A model generated the notes under the pieces. The model saw nothing but the letters and a program-made list of their open reading frames with translations, made no database searches and was not told the DNA's origin. From positions 1-11,824 of the forward strand of contig QNBX01000141.1 in assembly GCA_003644265.1 (NCBI GenBank): DNA of 11,824 bases, given 5' to 3'. Position numbers and translations under genes: made by a program. The DNA is from Planctomycetota bacterium. GTDB lineage: Bacteria; Planctomycetota; B15-G4. Positions 1 through 7,394 of this stretch are shown here, piece by piece. The stretch's first letter is position 1, and each line of letters opens with the position of its first letter.

Positions 1-3000
1 CGTCGCCGTAGCGCGTGTAGCGGCCGGGGTGCTGATCCCAGCGGGGCGCGTCGAGCGAGTCCCAGACGAACAGCTCCTCGTGCTCGCCGCTGGGGTCGGC
101 CAGGCGCGCGCTGAAGCCGCGGAAGGCGAGCTCGGCGACGCAGGCCTCGACGGCCGTCTGCACCAGGGGCGCGTCGTCGTCGTCGAGCACCACGCGGATG
201 GCGTCCCAGCTCAGGGCCAGGGTGGTGTCGAGGCGCAGGCGCGGGTCTGCGTGGTCGATCAGGTCGGTCACGTCCACCAGCATGGTCTTGGTCTTGCCGG
301 CTACGAAGCCGATGGGCGGGCCCACCGCGCGCCAGCCGTCGCCGTCGGGCACCGAGAGACGCGGCGGCTCAAAGGCGATGTCGGGATGGCTCGCCGCGGA
401 CAGGTTCACCGACGCGTCGCCCCACAGCAGCCAGCCGGTGAGAGCCAGGCGCACGCGCGGCGCCGCGGCCAGGGCGGCGCGCTCGTCGGCGCTCTGCGCC
501 AGCTCGATCTCCAGCGACCAGGGCTCGGCCAGCCCGCGATAGCGCGCGCCGCGTGGCGTGAACGGGCGCGCGTGCCGCCCGTCGATGGCGGACACCAGCT
601 CGGTGACGTCCTGCCCGGTGCCGGCCGTGACCCGCGCGGGCGCCCGCACGTCCGACAGCGTGTGCACGTGATGAGGCAGGAAGGGCGGCAAGGTGAAGGC
701 CTCGTTGGGCTGGATCTCGACGGCCGCCGGGTGGTCGATGGCGTGCAGCTGCACCCGATCGAGGTAGGTCACCTCGCGCAGCTCTTCGGTGATCACCAGC
801 TCCAGCCGACCGTCCCGCGGCACGAGCTGATCGCCGCGCACGCGCACCCACTCGTCGTGGTCGAAGGGCACCATGAGCCCGGGCGCCATGGGCAGCCCCA
901 ACGGCGCGGTGCCCAGCACGTCCGAGATGAACTCGTAGGTCTCGCCGTTCCAGGTGTAGAGGAACGGGCAGCTGCCGGTGAGCCCCTCGTCCTGGGGCAG
1001 GCGCTGCAAGGTGCCCGCGGCGAGGTCGAAGGCGCGCTGGTGCACACCGTTGGGCCAGCGGATGAAGAGCACGTCGGCGCGGGCCTGGTCGCCCAGCCCC
1101 AGCACCATCGGGCGACCGTCCCACGACAGGCGCTGGTAGCGGTCGCCCACGAGCAGCTCGACCGTGGCGCCCACGCCGCGCGCGTTGTCCTTGTGCCCCT
1201 CGAGCACGAGCGTGAAGGCCTGGCCCGCGGGCGCGCCGCCCGTGACCTCGACGCAGGCCGAGGGGCCGGCTAGCAGCAGGTCGAGGGCCTGGTCGCCGTC
1301 GCCGTCGGCCAGGGCCAGGAAGCTGCCGTCGTTGCCGCTGTGCAGGGCGGCGGCGGTCAGCGGCGCGTCGCGCCCGAGCAGCGGACCGCGCCAGGCCAGC
1401 ACGCTGCCGTCGGCGTCGCGGCCCACCAGGTCGAGCACGCCGTCGGCGTCGAGGTCGGCCAGGCGCAGGCTCGCGGGCAGCTCGCGGTCGAGCGCCACGA
1501 GCAGCGGCGCGGAGAAGCCTCCCGCGCCACCCAGCCGCGCGCTGAGCCCGTCGCGCGTGGCGATCAACAGGTCGATGCGGCCGTCGGCGTCCAGGTCCTG
1601 GAGCCACAACCCGTCGTCGGCCGTGCGCGCGTCGACGCGCACATCCGATAGCCCCCAGTCGTCCGTGCGATCCTCGAACACGCCGCCCCAGAGACCGGCC
1701 AGCATCACCAGGCGCTGGTCGAGCACGGCCAGCAGATCCACGGCCTGGTTGGCGTCCACGTCGGCAGCCAGCACGTCGCGGCAGTCGCCCAGGGCGAAGA
1801 GCGCCGGTGTGGCGTCCGAGAAGAGCAGCCGGCCCGCGTCCTCGCGCGCGTCGTGGCGCATCCAGGTCAGGCCGCGCTCGGTGGCCAGCACCACGTCCAG
1901 CCCGCCGTCGTGATCGAGGTCGACGAACACGGCGTCGCGCACGGCGGCGTCGTCCGCGAGCTGCAAGCCCGGCACCGCATGCCAGCGGCCGTCGGCGCCG
2001 CGGTCCAGCAGGCGCGCGCCGTCGCCTTGCAGCACCAGCAGCTCGAGCGCCGGCGCGTAGCCGGGCTGGTCCGGGTCGCCGCTGTCCAGGTCGGCCGGGA
2101 GCACGAGGCGCGCGCCGCCGTTAGCGATGGCCATGCGCTCGGAGCCTGCGCCGACGCGGCTGATGCCGTCCGCGCCCCAGACCAGGCGGTCGAGCGCGCC
2201 GTCGCCGTCCAGGTCGGCCAGCGCGGCGCCCAACGCGGCGCCACCCAGGCTCGCGCTCTCGCCAAACGAAGGAAAGTCCGGCGCCCGCGGCGGGCCGTCC
2301 GCCAGAGGCCGCGGCGGCGTGGGACGCACGTGCCCGTAGCGCCCGAGCCAGAGCGTGGTGTCGTCGGCCGACTCGATGCCGCCCTTGGTGAGGCGGTCGT
2401 ACTCCATGCGCAGGTCGGTGGCGACCTGGCGCTGCTCGTCATCCCGCGCCAGGCGATACAGCGTCGAGAAGAGCTTGTACGTGGCCTGCACATAGAACGG
2501 CCCGTTGGGCCCCAGCCCCAGGGCGCGCACGGCGTGGTACTGCTCGGTGGAGCTGTCGAGATCGCCCAGGGCGGAGGCCACGTCGGCCAGCTGCAGGCGC
2601 GCCGCCGCGTCGCCCGGATCGTGCTCCACCAGGAAGCGGAAGTCCGCCAGGGCCTGCTCCAGCTCGAGCTGCCGCCAGAGGGAGTTGCCGCGGATCCAGC
2701 GCAGGCTCAGGTCGTCCGCGCCGAGCGCCGCGGCGCGCTGCACCAGCGCTTGGCCGACCTGCTCGTCGGACAGCATGTCGTGAAACTCGACGATGGCGGC
2801 GCGCACCAGGTCGTCCTGACGCGCGTCGGGGCGGCTCACCAGGGGAGCGAGCGCCAGCCGCGCTTCGCTCAGATCGCGGTGGGGGCCCGGGATGAAGAAG
2901 GCCGCCGCGCGCGCCCGACGCAGGTCGTCCGCGATGTCCGTCGGGGAGGCACCGGATGTGGAGGGGCCGGAGGCGGGCTCGCTCGCGTCGCACGCCATGA

Positions 3001-3103
3001 GCAGGGCCAGGGCCAGGGCCAGGGGGATCGAGGCCAACGCTGACATCCAGCGCGGGTGACGTCTGACACGGGCTGCTTGAGGGGGCGTTCTCATGGTGTC
3101 CAT
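1..3103 (-). CDS. TPR / FG-GAP / ASPIC-UnbV lipoprotein (C-terminus cut by window edge)
   Basis: Open frame of 1034 codons running off the left edge without a stop. The chosen ATG has a GAGG Shine-Dalgarno at 3112-3109, five bases upstream; a second ATG lies three codons in. The N-terminus has Arg residues, a Leu/Ala hydrophobic core and a lipobox-like LMAC with Cys38 (Met at -2 is unusual), so it is probably an exported lipoprotein. Residues ~130-240 are helical and TPR-like. Residues ~290-610 carry FG-GAP/VCBS calcium-loop motifs such as DLDGDGALD, DLDHDGGLD, DLDADGRID and DLDADGVLD. Residues ~614-692 match ASPIC/UnbV (DNARGVGATVELLVG, then FIRWPNG). From ~707 a further module follows (CPFLYTWNGETYEF, then APLGLPMAPG), ending at the edge with HPGRYTRYGD, which I recall from long acidobacterial/planctomycete homologues. 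Roughly 100 more residues are expected beyond the edge. Its start lies 262 bp from the divergent gene at 3366. The function of this family is unknown. Confidence 0.88.
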   Translation of the reverse strand, partial: MDTMRTPPQAARVRRHPRWMSALASIPLALALALLMACDASEPASGPSTSGASPTDIADDLRRARAAAFFIPGPHRDLSEARLALAPLVSRPDARQDDLVRAAIVEFHDMLSDEQVGQALVQRAAALGADDLSLRWIRGNSLWRQLELEQALADFRFLVEHDPGDAAARLQLADVASALGDLDSSTEQYHAVRALGLGPNGPFYVQATYKLFSTLYRLARDDEQRQVATDLRMEYDRLTKGGIESADDTTLWLGRYGHVRPTPPRPLADGPPRAPDFPSFGESASLGGAALGAALADLDGDGALDRLVWGADGISRVGAGSERMAIANGGARLVLPADLDSGDPDQPGYAPALELLVLQGDGARLLDRGADGRWHAVPGLQLADDAAVRDAVFVDLDHDGGLDVVLATERGLTWMRHDAREDAGRLLFSDATPALFALGDCRDVLAADVDANQAVDLLAVLDQRLVMLAGLWGGVFEDRTDDWGLSDVRVDARTADDGLWLQDLDADGRIDLLIATRDGLSARLGGAGGFSAPLLVALDRELPASLRLADLDADGVLDLVGRDADGSVLAWRGPLLGRDAPLTAAALHSGNDGSFLALADGDGDQALDLLLAGPSACVEVTGGAPAGQAFTLVLEGHKDNARGVGATVELLVGDRYQRLSWDGRPMVLGLGDQARADVLFIRWPNGVHQRAFDLAAGTLQRLPQDEGLTGSCPFLYTWNGETYEFISDVLGTAPLGLPMAPGLMVPFDHDEWVRVRGDQLVPRDGRLELVITEELREVTYLDRVQLHAIDHPAAVEIQPNEAFTLPPFLPHHVHTLSDVRAPARVTAGTGQDVTELVSAIDGRHARPFTPRGARYRGLAEPWSLEIELAQSADERAALAAAPRVRLALTGWLLWGDASVNLSAASHPDIAFEPPRLSVPDGDGWRAVGPPIGFVAGKTKTMLVDVTDLIDHADPRLRLDTTLALSWDAIRVVLDDDDAPLVQTAVEACVAELAFRGFSARLADPSGEHEELFVWDSLDAPRWDQHPGRYTRYGD

Positions 3104-3196
3104 CTTGACCTCGCGTCGGGGTCGGGCCAAGTCGGGGTCTGGGCGGCCGCGCGCCGCCGCCCGGCCTGTCCGGTCCGCGCGCCGTCGCTCAGCCTG

Positions 3197-3304
3197 TCCG
3201 GTGCGCCCGGTGCGTCCGGTGCGCCCGGTGCGCCCAGTGCGTCCAGTGCGTCCAGTGCGTCCGGTGCGTCCGGTCCGTCCGGTCCGTCCGGTCCGTCCGG
3301 TCAT
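3197..3304. repeat. 9-bp tandem repeat (minisatellite), about 12 units
   Basis: Eleven full units and one partial unit of a 9-bp repeat lie head to tail. Variants are TCCGGTGCG, CCCGGTGCG, CCCAGTGCG, TCCAGTGCG and TCCGGTCCG, the last type homogenised near the right end. The array fills most of the space between the two divergent lipoprotein genes. If translated in the frame of the downstream gene it would give Val-Arg-Pro repeats ahead of a clear signal peptide, so I take it as non-coding. Because the unit is a multiple of three, copy-number change would not shift frame, but it would change spacing between divergent promoters. Confidence 0.9.
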
Positions 3305-3308
3305 GACC

Positions 3309-3357
3309 CCGTTGGCTCCCTGGGGCATACTGCGCCGTCCACCCCACCGTTGGCTCC
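3309..3357. repeat. 11-bp direct repeat pair in the leader of the plus-strand lipoprotein gene
   Basis: CCGTTGGCTCC occurs exactly at 3309-3319 and again at 3347-3357, 38 bp apart. CATACT, a possible -10-like hexamer, lies between them. The pair lies just upstream of the preferred start at 3366, so it could be a duplicated regulator site. If translation really starts at the ATG at 3303, it would be within coding sequence. Function is not shown. Confidence 0.4.
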
Positions 3358-3365
3358 GGCTCCCG

Positions 3366-6353
3366 ATGATGCTCTCCCTGCGCTGCCCCCGTCCGCTGGT
3401 TCTGTTGGCCTCCTTCGCCGCGCTGCTGTGCGTGGCGGGCTGCGGAGGCGATGAGCCAGCGCCCGCGACGCCGCCGGGGACAGCGGGTGCGACGCCGCCG
3501 GGCGCAGCGGGCGCCGCGCCGGGGACAGCGGGCGCCGCGAGCGAGCAGGCGCAGGCGGCGGCGCGGGTCGAGGCCGACCTGCCGACCTCGATCGACGTGC
3601 CGTCCCCGAGCGACCCGATCACCTCGCTCGACGTGGTGGAGGACATGTCGGAGGCGGTGGCCAACTCCTTGGTGGAGCTGGCCGCGGTGCTGCGTCGGCG
3701 CGACTACGGCCAGGTCGATGACTGGCTGGCCAAGGGCTTCGCCGGGCACGCGCCGGCGTCCCTGCCCGCGCTCGAGCCCGAGCTGTTGGCCCTGGGCGCG
3801 CGGCGCGACGGCTACGACCCGGCCGGCGCCGCCATCGTGGGTCCCGCCGGCTTCGTGGCGTCGCTCGAGCAGCTGCTCTCGGTCTTCACCATGCTCGAGT
3901 CGGTGGTGATCAAGGTGAAGGGCGCCGAGTTTCAGCGTGCCGCCATCGAACAGGGCCGCGTGCGCCTCAAGCTCTCGGCCTTCGGTCTGGCGCAGGGCGG
4001 TCGGCCCCTGGCGCTGACGCTCTGGGGCCACGCGGGCGTGGTGCGCGAGCGCGGCCGCTGGCGGCTGCGACGCTTCAGCGCAGAGAGCCTCTCCGCCGAG
4101 CACCGCAGCGAACCGCTGTTCGTGGACGTCACCGCCGGCGCCGGCGTGGCCAACCGCCGCGACATCTTCGGCAAGGACGGCCAGACGCTCTTCTACTGGA
4201 ACGGCGCGGCCAGCGGCGACGTCAACGGCGACGGGCGCTGGGATCTGTTCGTGCCCTCTACCGGGCGCAGCTTCCTGTACCTGAGCGCGGGCGACGGCAC
4301 CTTCAGCGAGTCGTCCGAGGCCTGGGGCTTGAGCGCTGAGCGCGACGGCACCGGCTGTCTGTTCTTTGACTCCGACGCCGACGGCGACACCGACCTGGTG
4401 GTGAGCCACGTGGGCTGGACGCGCTCCGACGGGGCGCCCGGGGGCGACTCCATGCGCCACTACCGCAACGACGGCGAGGGCTTCACCGACGTCAGCGAGG
4501 CCAGCGGTCTGAACGGTCGCCACGTGGCCTTCAGCCTGGTGGGCGGCGACTTCGACGGCGACGGCTGGGTCGACATCTACGTCTGCAGCTACAACCGCAT
4601 GGACGCCATCTACCCCGAGAGCTGGTACCACGCCGAGAACGGCACGCCCAACGCGCTCTACCGCAACCTCGGCGACGGCCGCTTCGAAGACGTGGCCGCG
4701 GCCTGGGGCGCCGACGACGCCCGCTGGACCTTTGCCGCCGCGGCCGCCGACTATGACGAGGACGGCGACCTCGACCTCTACCTGGCCAACGACTACGGCG
4801 AGAACGCGCTGCTGCAGAACCAGGGCGACGGGCACTTCGTCGACCGCGCCGCCGAGCTGGGCGTGCTCGACCCGGGCAACGGCATGGCCACCGCCTGGGG
4901 CGACATCGACCGCGACGGCCGGCTCGATCTGTACGTGGCCAACATGTCGTCGACCGCTGGCAACCGCATCCTTTCGCGGCTGGTGCCCGAGGACGACGCG
5001 GGCGTGGGCAGTACCTTGCAGAAGCTGGCCGGCGGCAACTCGGTCTTTCGCGTGGGAGACGACTTCAGCTTTGAGCGTCAGCCCGCCGAGGCCGGGGCCA
5101 CGGGCGCCGCCTGGGCCTGGTCGAGCTGCTTCCTCGACGCCGACCTCGACGGGTGCCAGGACATCTTCGTGGCCAACGGCTTCATCAGCGGCGAGTCCGC
5201 CGCCGACACCTGAAGCTTGTTCTGGCGCCACGTGGTGGCGTCTTCACTCGACGAGGTCGATGGCGTAGTGGCCGACGACGCGGGCAGCGAGACCTACCAG
5301 ACCGAGCACATGGGCCTGATCTTCAGCGAGGGCTTCTCGTTCAGCGGCTTCGAGCGCGACCTGCTGTTCATCGGCGACGGCGCGGGGAGCTTCAGCAACC
5401 TGTCCGCGGTGTCGGGCCTGGACGATCCGAACGACGGCCGCGCCGCGGTCGTGGCCGATTTTGACGACGACGGCGACCCGGATCTGTTCGTGCACAACAT
5501 CGCGCGCGCGCGGCATCGGCTGTACCGCAACGACGCACGGCGCGAGCGCAGCGGCGACCCGGGCTTCGTGAAGGTGCGTGTGCAAGGAACCACCGCCGCC
5601 GCCGAGGCCCCGGGCGCGGTGGTGCGCCTGACCCGCCCCGGCGGCGAGGTGCTGGCGCAAGTGGTGGCGTTGGGATCGGGCTTCGTGAGCCAGTCCGCGC
5701 CTGAGCTGATCTTTGGATTGGGTGTGGCGGGTTCGGGCGAAATGGGCCAGGGGCCAGCGGGCCTCGGCGAGGGGGGACAAGCGGCGGGCGGCCTCGGCGA
5801 GGGGGACGGGGGGCAACTCTCCGTGACCTGGCCGGGCGGCGCGCTCGAGCACTTCGGCGCGGTGACCTCCGGCGCCCGGGTGCTGCTGGTGCAGGGCGAG
5901 GGCACGCCACGCGTGGTCCAACCGCGCCCGTCGCCCTTCGCCGATCCGGCGCCGCCGGGATTGCGCGTGGACGTGGGCGCCGACCTCGCGCGCGTGGTGG
6001 CCCTGGACGTCACGGGCGCGGAACACGAGCTCGACCTCAGCTCCGACGGCGAGACCTACCTCAACTTCTGGGCCACCTGGTGCGCCGCGTGCCGCCAGGA
6101 GCTGCCCGACCTGGTGCAGCTGGACGGCGAGGACGGCGCGCGCGTGGTGACGGTGAGCGTTGACTCCCCCGACGACCGCGCCCGCGCCGTGCAGGTCCTG
6201 GCCGAGCAAGGCGCCGACTTCGAGTCGGTGTTCCTGAGCCCGTGGATGCTGGAGCACCTGTTGGACGTCGATCGCCTGGCCCTGCCCACGACGCTGGTGC
6301 TCGGTCCGGACGGCGAGCTGCGCCGCGTGATCCAGGGCGCCATCGAGCGCTGA
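3366..6353 (+). CDS. FG-GAP propeller / ASPIC-UnbV / thioredoxin lipoprotein with in-frame TGA (candidate selenoprotein)
   Basis: Reads as one 995-residue protein if the TGA at codon 616 is decoded. Otherwise it splits into 3366-5213 and an in-frame remainder 5217-6353. ATGs at 3366/3369 precede a compact signal peptide with lipobox VAGC (Cys26); ATG 3303 is an alternative, and neither has a clear Shine-Dalgarno. A Pro/Gly/Ala linker follows, then a region of unknown fold (~60-260). Seven DxDxDGxxD loops start at residues 285, 335, 395, 462, 513, 591 and 698, suggesting a seven-bladed propeller. ASPIC/UnbV spans ~733-824 (SQSAPELIFGLG, VTWPGG). A TlpA/ResA-like thioredoxin domain spans ~860-995, with FWATWCAAC (Cys906, Cys909) and probable cis-Pro974. 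The second half has no signal peptide of its own, so independent translation would leave a periplasmic-type domain in the cytosol. A role in extracytoplasmic thiol redox is inference. A pseudogene or sequence error remains possible. Confidence 0.85.
3465..3533 (+). repeat. 24-nt in-frame repeat encoding the lipoprotein linker
   Basis: Two 24-nt units (3465-3488, 3489-3512) and a 21-nt variant (3513-3533) encode ATPPGTAG, ATPPGAAG and AAPGTAG directly after the lipidated cysteine. This is a flexible spacer that would hold the folded domains away from the membrane anchor, as is common in exported lipoproteins. Confidence 0.75.
5211..5213 (+). other. In-frame TGA, candidate selenocysteine codon
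   Basis: The TGA is in the frame set by the ATG at 3366, and the frame stays open for another 1137 nt to a TGA at 6351-6353. Family sequence continues straight across it: FISGESAADT before, SLFWRHVVAS after. The FFWRxVV-like segment is, as I recall, a normal part of CRTAC1-family proteins, so nothing appears inserted or deleted. TGA also ends other genes here, so a global code change is not the explanation. Recoding as Sec, a nonsense substitution and a base-call error are the options. Confidence 0.45.
5211..5246 (+). promoter_or_regulatory. SECIS-like hairpin downstream of the TGA
   Basis: Upper stem CGCCAC (5226-5231) pairs perfectly with GTGGCG (5235-5240), leaving the triloop GTG (5232-5234). 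Exactly 18 nt separate the TGA from this loop. A lower stem pairs TGAAG (5211-5215, containing the stop codon) with CTTCA (5242-5246), with an asymmetric internal loop between. Known bacterial SECIS elements have an apical loop about 16-37 nt after UGA with a G in its first two positions and a GU that contacts SelB; this one fits. There is no bulged U in the upper stem as in E. coli fdhF. Short GC hairpins are common in such DNA, so this is suggestive only. Confidence 0.4.
5760..5805 (+). repeat. In-frame 30-nt-spaced duplication inside the ASPIC/UnbV domain
   Basis: GGCCTCGGCGAGGGGG is present at 5760-5775 and again at 5790-5805, spaced by 30 nt (ten codons). It encodes two copies of a Gly-Leu-Gly-Glu-Gly motif. 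The insertion separates the FGLG segment from the VTWPGG segment of the ASPIC/UnbV domain and probably forms a flexible surface loop. Confidence 0.7.
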
Positions 6354-6367
6354 CGCGGCCGCTTCGG

Positions 6368-6384
6368 GCGGGCGCTCTCGCCGC
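6368..6384 (+). terminator. Weak hairpin after the thioredoxin lipoprotein gene
   Basis: GGCG (6371-6374) pairs with CGCC (6379-6382) around a CTCT loop, with two more base pairs beyond a bulged G. It begins 14 bases after the stop codon. There is no T-run, so it is at best a weak or factor-assisted terminator. This gene and the next one converge on the 170-bp gap. Confidence 0.25.
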
Positions 6385-6523
6385 GTCTCCTGAGTGTGTG
6401 GTGTAGGGAGACTCCACCCGAGCCCTACGGCTCCGAAGGTCCATGCTGCGCCAGGCGGATGAACATTCCCGGGGGGCGCAGGGCTGCGGCACGAGTCTCA
6501 ACTCCACACCAAGCTGGTTGTGA

Positions 6524-7228
6524 CTATCGCCAGCCCTGACTTCGAGCCCACGTCGGGCCGCAGTCGCTGCGCTGCGTGAATGGCCCGCCGGAGTGAATCG
6601 GCCTAAGCCCGTCGAGCGACGACGCCAGGTCCTGCTCGAAGTGTCGGATCCCATTCGCCGGCAGCTGGAGTTGGAACACGACACGTCCGTCCTCGGTGGA
6701 CAGTCCTAGCCGGGCTTGCCGACCGCCCTGCATGACCTGGGCCCAGGGGACCAGCGCCTGCGTGAGCCTGGCATCCCATTCGTGGGGGTCGATCGCATCG
6801 GGGCTGACGTCGGCGATCACGGTGGCTGGCGCGGGGCTCGGGCCGTAGCGCAGGGGCAAGGAGGCGATCGCCGCAAGCCAGGCTCTTCCCACTTCCGGTT
6901 CGAGCGTTAGCGCTACGAGGGGGATAGGCGGTTGCTCCCAGGTGATTGGGTAGGGGTACTCCAGGTCACAGAGGCTTCCGGAGATCCGGCCACCTGAATC
7001 GGGTAGCCAGCACCAGTAGCCCTCCCCGGTGCGCATGTGCAGGGACCAGCGCTGGCCATGCTGCGTGGCGTCCCGGCGGGCCAGGCGCAGAGTGGTCGCC
7101 CCTGGCGCGGGCAGGTGCAGCACAGGAGGCCAGGGGCCCTCGGGGATCGTGGTGTTTGCGCAGGCTCCCAGCGCGACACTCACGGAGATGGCCAGTGCCC
7201 GGCGAACGCAACGCAGGTCGATCGTCAT
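6524..7228 (-). CDS. Hypothetical lipoprotein, 234 aa
   Basis: I do not recognise the family. The ATG at 7228 gives a textbook lipoprotein signal: MTIDLRCVRR, a hydrophobic core, then lipobox LGAC with Cys23. A GGTGG-like ribosome site lies about eight bases upstream. The same frame is open for another 88 codons upstream, but that part overlaps the neighbouring toxin gene and precedes the signal peptide, so I exclude it. The mature part is mixed alpha/beta with three more cysteines (C73, C87, C223), a Trp/Pro-rich stretch (EYPYPITWEQPPIPL) and no repeats or membrane segments. Third-position GC is visibly lower than in the flanking large genes, which may indicate a recently acquired or weakly selected gene. 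It converges with the plus-strand lipoprotein gene. Attachment to the outer membrane is inferred only from the signal. Confidence 0.62.
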   Translation of the reverse strand: MTIDLRCVRRALAISVSVALGACANTTIPEGPWPPVLHLPAPGATTLRLARRDATQHGQRWSLHMRTGEGYWCWLPDSGGRISGSLCDLEYPYPITWEQPPIPLVALTLEPEVGRAWLAAIASLPLRYGPSPAPATVIADVSPDAIDPHEWDARLTQALVPWAQVMQGGRQARLGLSTEDGRVVFQLQLPANGIRHFEQDLASSLDGLRPIHSGGPFTQRSDCGPTWARSQGWR

Positions 7229-7394
7229 GGAGCCACCGAGGTCGGATGAACGAAGTTCCGGCTCCCGCGGGGCAACCGGCATCCCTTCCGCAAAGCGGGA
7301 TTGGAGCTTCAGGATTGACCCAGGCAACCACGCTCGTATTCCCACCTCGACCGAACGCCGCTCCTCCAGCCTCGGCGGTTCAGCCGGACCTCTC

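Noticed and set aside
29..1273. 414-codon plus-strand open frame opposite the minus-strand lipoprotein
   Set aside because: Low-complexity Arg/Gly/Val/His product with no motif. The minus strand carries clear ASPIC/UnbV and C-terminal module sequence here.
3197..3304. CRISPR array
   Set aside because: Units are 9 bp, contiguous, with no spacers and no cas genes in the window.
3093..3365. N-terminal extension of the plus-strand lipoprotein through a Val-Arg-Pro repeat
   Set aside because: It would put about 90 basic residues ahead of a complete signal peptide and lipobox, and it overlaps the start of the divergent gene. The repeat is better seen as intergenic.
3056..3454. Collagen-like Gly-Ala-Pro/Gly-Pro-Ser peptide in another frame of the 9-bp array
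   Set aside because: Any frame of a GC-rich 9-bp repeat gives a triplet-repeat peptide. There is no downstream domain, and it overlaps the lipoprotein signal region out of frame.
3189..5231. 680-codon open frame on the minus strand opposite the plus-strand lipoprotein
   Set aside because: It mirrors the codon pattern of the opposite gene (Val/Ala/His/Gly-rich, no domains), and its far end is His-Arg-Thr from the 9-bp array. This is a typical shadow of a high-GC gene.
5217..6353. Separate gene starting at the TTG just after the TGA
   Set aside because: It has no ribosome site or signal peptide, starts in the middle of an FG-GAP blade, and is in the same frame as the upstream part. It is read as the continuation of one gene.
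5211..6353. Reassigned genetic code (UGA as sense) for the organism
   Set aside because: Several clear genes here (toxin, antitoxin, symporter, the end of the lipoprotein gene itself) stop at TGA.
6446..6481. CTGCGCC / GGCGCAG inverted repeat in the convergent gap as a terminator
   Set aside because: The loop is 22 bases, no T-run follows, and such 7-bp matches are expected by chance in this base composition.
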